Shown here: positions 61,159 to 64,000 of the stretch, piece after piece
How the letters are laid out: each line of letters opens with the position of its first letter
How positions within the stretch are numbered: position 1 is the stretch's first letter
Origin: Streptomyces sp. SAT1
Lineage (GTDB): Bacteria > Actinomycetota > Actinomycetes > Streptomycetales > Streptomycetaceae
Assembly (NCBI RefSeq): GCF_001654495.1
Contig: NZ_CP015849.1
Coordinates: 6,489,001 to 6,553,000, forward strand
Length of the DNA: 64,000 nucleotides
Direction of reading: 5' to 3'
Notes under the pieces: generated by a model
What the model was told of the DNA's origin: nothing
What the model saw: only the letters and a program-made list of their open reading frames with translations
Database searches by the model: none
Program-made: the position numbers and the translations under genes

Positions 61159-61228
61159 CCCCGGCCGGAGCGTCGCGCACCGCACGCGGCCCGGAGCCGC
61201 CGCCCCACCCTCCAGAAAGGCACCCCGC

Positions 61229-62461
61229 ATGCCCACGACACCGCCTCCGCCCGCGCACCCCGGCGAACTCCACCTCGCCGTGGCCCTCGACGGCACCGGC
61301 TGGCACCCCGCCTCCTGGCGGGAGCCGGTCTCCCGGCCCCAGGATCTGTTCACCGCCCGCTACTGGGCCGACCTCGTCACCGAGGCCGAGCACGGCCTGC
61401 TCGACCTCGTGACCTTCGAGGACGGCCTGGGCCAGCAGTCCTCACGCTTCGGTGAGCCGGACGGCCGCACCGACCAGGTCCGCGGACGCCTGGACGCCGT
61501 ACTCATCGCCTCCCGCGTCGCACCCCTTACCCAGCACATAGGTCTGGTCCCGACCGTAGTGGCCACCCACACGGAGCCGTTCCATATATCCAAGGCGATC
61601 GCGACGCTCGACCATGTGAGCGGCGGCAGGGCCGGGCTGCGCGTGCAGATCACGCCCCGCCCGCACGAGGCCGCCCACTTCGGTCGCCGCACCTTCCCGC
61701 CGATCACCCTGGAGAGCCTGCGCAGCCCGGCCGGGCAGGAGCGGATCTCCGAGCTGTTCGACGAGGCCGCCGACCACACCGAGGTCGTCCGCCGGCTCTG
61801 GGACAGCTGGGAGGACGACGCCGAGATCCGCGACGTCGCCACCGGCCGCTTCATCGACCGCGGCAAACTGCACTACATCGACTTCGAGGGCCGCTTCTTC
61901 AGCGTCAAGGGCCCCTCCATCACCCCGCGCCCGCCGCAGGGCCAGCCGATCGTCAGCGCCCTCGCCCACCAGACGGTCCCGTACCGGCTCGTCGCCCGCC
62001 AGGCCGACATCGGCTACGTCACCCCGCGCGACGCCGCCGACGCCCGCGCGATCGTCACCGAGATCCGCGCCGAACAGCGCGCCGCGGGCCGCGCGGACCA
62101 GCCGCTGCACGTCTTCGGCGACCTCGTGGTCCTCCTGGACGACGACCCGGACCGGGCAACGGCCCGCAAGGAACGCCTCGACACCCTCGACGGCGCCGAG
62201 TACACCAGCGACGCCCGGATCTTCACCGGCACCGCCGCACAACTGGCCGATCTGCTGGAGGAGCTGGCCACCGGCGGCCTCACCGGCTTCCGGCTGCGCC
62301 CGGCCGTCCTCGGGCACGACCTGCCCCGCATCACCCGGGACCTCGTCCCCGAACTCCAGCGCCGCGGCCGCTTCCGCCGCTCCTACGAGGGCGGCACCCT
62401 GCGCGGGCACCTGGGCCTGGCCCGCCCCGCCAACCGCTACGCCACCGCCGCCACCGTCTGA
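61229..62461 (+). CDS. LLM-class flavin-dependent monooxygenase
   Basis: This 410-residue luciferase-like TIM barrel uses reduced FMN or F420. The N-terminal barrel has LVTFEDGLG, then IGLVPTVVATHTEPFHISKAIATLDHVSGGRAGLRV, the signature flavin-site stretch. The segment RFFSVKGPSITPRPPQGQPI is typical of the NtaA/SsuD side. AGAAAGG stands 8 nt before the ATG. In this operon it probably cleaves C-S or C-N bonds of an imported compound. Confidence 0.87.
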   Translation: MPTTPPPPAHPGELHLAVALDGTGWHPASWREPVSRPQDLFTARYWADLVTEAEHGLLDLVTFEDGLGQQSSRFGEPDGRTDQVRGRLDAVLIASRVAPLTQHIGLVPTVVATHTEPFHISKAIATLDHVSGGRAGLRVQITPRPHEAAHFGRRTFPPITLESLRSPAGQERISELFDEAADHTEVVRRLWDSWEDDAEIRDVATGRFIDRGKLHYIDFEGRFFSVKGPSITPRPPQGQPIVSALAHQTVPYRLVARQADIGYVTPRDAADARAIVTEIRAEQRAAGRADQPLHVFGDLVVLLDDDPDRATARKERLDTLDGAEYTSDARIFTGTAAQLADLLEELATGGLTGFRLRPAVLGHDLPRITRDLVPELQRRGRFRRSYEGGTLRGHLGLARPANRYATAATV

Positions 62462-62480
62462 GCCGGAGGAACCGCACGCC

Positions 62481-63854
62481 ATGAGCAAGCCGCACAAGCA
62501 GATCCACCTGGCCGCCCACTTCCCCGGCGTCAACAACACCACCGTGTGGAGCGACCCGGCCGCCGGCAGCCACATCGACTTCAGCTCCTTCGCCCACTTC
62601 GCGCGGACCGCCGAACGCGCCAAGTTCGACTTCCTGTTCCTCGCCGAGGGACTGCGCCTGCGCGAACAGGGCGGCAAGATCTACGACCTGGACGTCGTCG
62701 GCCGCCCCGACACCTTCACGGTCCTCGCCGCGCTGGCCGCCGTCACCGACCGCCTCGGCCTGACCGGCACCATCAACTCCACCTTCAACGAGCCCTACGA
62801 GGTGGCCCGCCAGTTCGCCAGCCTCGACCACCTCTCCGCGGGCCGCTCCGCCTGGAACGTCGTCACCTCCTGGGACGCCTTCACCGGGGAGAACTTCCGG
62901 CGCGGCGGCTTCCTCCCGCAGCACGAACGCTACTCGCGCGCCGAGGAGTTCCTGGCCACCGCGAACGAACTCTTCGACTCCTGGCACGGCGACGAGATCG
63001 TCGCCGACCCGGTCACCGGCACCTTCCTGCGGGACGCCACGGCCGGTGCCTTCGTCCACCAGGGGCAGCACTTCGACATCCACGGCCAGTTCGACGTGCC
63101 CCGCTCACCCCAGGGCCGACCGGTGATCTTCCAGGCCGGTGACTCCGAGGAGGGCCGCGAGTTCGCCGCGTCCGGCGCCGACGCCATCTTCAGCCGGTAC
63201 GCCACCCTGGCCGAGGGACGGTCCTTCTACCAGGACGTCAAGGGCCGCCTGGCCAAGTACGGCCGCCGCCGCGACCAGTTGCTCATCCTGCCCGCCGCCA
63301 CCTTCGTGCTCGGCGACACCGACGCCGAGGCCGAGGAACTGGCCCGCGAGGTCCGCAGGCAGCAGGTCAGCGGCGCCACCGCCCTCAAGCACCTGGAGTT
63401 CGTCTGGAACCGCGATCTGTCCGCGTACGACCCGGACGGCCCGCTGCCCGACCTCGACCCCGACACCGGCGGGGACCACATCGCGCGCGGCCGGGCCCAG
63501 GTGCGCATGTACCGGGACCCGCTGGCCACCGCCCGTGAGTGGCGCGAACTGGCCGCCGCCAACGGCTGGTCCATCCGCGACCTGGTCATCAACACCGGCA
63601 ACCGGCAGACCTTCGTCGGCGCCCCCGCGACCGTCGCCCGCACCCTCGACGAGTTCGTCCAGACCGACGCCTGCGACGGCTTCATCCTCGTGCCGCACAT
63701 CACCCCCGGCGGCCTCGACCCGTTCGCCGACAAGGTCGTGCCGCTCCTCCAGGAGAAGGGCGTCTTCCGCGCCGACTACGAGGGCACCACCCTGCGCGAC
63801 CACCTCGGCCTCGCCCACCCGGACCACGCGAGAGAAGAGCGGGTGGCGTCGTGA
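62481..63854 (+). CDS. NtaA/DmoA/SnaA-family FMN-dependent monooxygenase
   Basis: This 457-residue member of the NtaA/SnaA/DszA group (nitrilotriacetate, dimethylsulfide and dibenzothiophene-sulfone monooxygenases) has family stretches FDFLFLAEGL, GLTGTINSTFNEPYEVARQFASLDHLS and RSAWNVVTSW. RPVIFQAGDSEEGREFAA follows. GGAGGA precedes the ATG. The leader peptide makes an organosulfur substrate likely, but an amine chelator is possible. Confidence 0.9.
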   Translation: MSKPHKQIHLAAHFPGVNNTTVWSDPAAGSHIDFSSFAHFARTAERAKFDFLFLAEGLRLREQGGKIYDLDVVGRPDTFTVLAALAAVTDRLGLTGTINSTFNEPYEVARQFASLDHLSAGRSAWNVVTSWDAFTGENFRRGGFLPQHERYSRAEEFLATANELFDSWHGDEIVADPVTGTFLRDATAGAFVHQGQHFDIHGQFDVPRSPQGRPVIFQAGDSEEGREFAASGADAIFSRYATLAEGRSFYQDVKGRLAKYGRRRDQLLILPAATFVLGDTDAEAEELAREVRRQQVSGATALKHLEFVWNRDLSAYDPDGPLPDLDPDTGGDHIARGRAQVRMYRDPLATAREWRELAAANGWSIRDLVINTGNRQTFVGAPATVARTLDEFVQTDACDGFILVPHITPGGLDPFADKVVPLLQEKGVFRADYEGTTLRDHLGLAHPDHAREERVAS

Positions 63855-64000
63855 AGTTCCTCGCCATCACCCTGATCGTGCACCGCCCGGACCCGGTCAC
63901 CGGCGTCCTCAAGTCCACCCACGACCGCTTCCGCGAGGTCCTGGACAACGCCGTGCTCGCCGAGGAACTCGGCTTCGACGGCTTCGGCGTGGGGGAGCGG
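63851..64000 (+). CDS. Third LLM-class monooxygenase, 5' part
   Basis: GTG 63851 overlaps the previous stop (GTGA). The 50 visible residues (KFLAITLIVHRPDPVTGV, then LDNAVLAEELGFDGFGVGE) are the start of another luciferase-like barrel. The gene runs off the window. Confidence 0.85.
   Translation, partial: MKFLAITLIVHRPDPVTGVLKSTHDRFREVLDNAVLAEELGFDGFGVGER

Overview
The window looks like chromosomal DNA from a Streptomyces or close relative. Base composition is very GC-rich with strong third-position G/C, GTG and TTG starts are common, and gene content is typical of the genus: SpoIIE-type phosphatase, RsbW-like ATPases, a LAL-type LuxR regulator, an XRE-DUF2690 protein, a secreted collagenase, RHS/FG-GAP secreted giants and a pSAM2-like integrative element. 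All calls come from reading the sequence and translations; no database search was run.

Layout. 0-10 kb: end of an anti-sigma-type ATPase gene, an ArsR regulator, a secreted M9 collagenase (-), a GntR/FCD regulator and the methylmalonyl-CoA mutase operon mutA-mutB-meaB (-). 9.8-15 kb: a class Ib ribonucleotide reductase operon nrdI-nrdE-nrdF followed by a broken thiI (-). A cobalamin riboswitch, two NrdR boxes 32 bp apart and a perfect 16-bp palindrome precede it. 15-25 kb: GAF-SpoIIE phosphatase, inositol catabolism genes (iolD, iolB, divergent iolE-like), a GPP34 protein with a Gly-Pro insert, small membrane and secreted proteins, a MarR regulator and tRNA-Pro(GGG). 25.9-30.8 kb: two secreted proteins (-), a nuclease/phosphatase-fold enzyme and an FG-GAP protein. 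31-39.5 kb: a 2626-residue RHS polymorphic toxin with an internal ricin-type lectin, a Hint domain and an atypical, lower-GC tip, with its candidate immunity gene.

39.5-44.8 kb: a decayed pSAM2-like element (integrase, excisionase, RepSA-type initiator and FtsK-type transfer protein, most frameshifted). Its far end abuts a headless ADP-ribosyltransferase-like toxin tip and a DUF6000-type immunity gene, then a fragment of a second integrase. The order toxin-immunity-terminator-integrase thus occurs twice. This suggests integrative elements that bring a new toxin tip to the RHS gene and push the old one downstream; it is the most unusual part of the window.

44.9-57 kb: a LuxR regulator, a 26-bp repeat array, a secreted AvrRpt2/papain-like protease coupled to a membrane-anchored partner, an XRE/TPR regulator with an RsbW-like ATPase and a 59-residue protein, a hydrolase-MFS pair facing a LysR regulator, and an HxlR regulator facing an NADP-binding oxidoreductase. 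57-64 kb: two small leader peptides of the DLLRV-SA type, which end their motif in or carry Cys. One precedes a glutathionyl-hydroquinone-reductase-like gene. The other precedes an operon with an ABC permease, a lipoprotein binding protein and three LLM flavin monooxygenases, probably for scavenging organosulfur compounds; no ABC ATPase gene is present inside the window.
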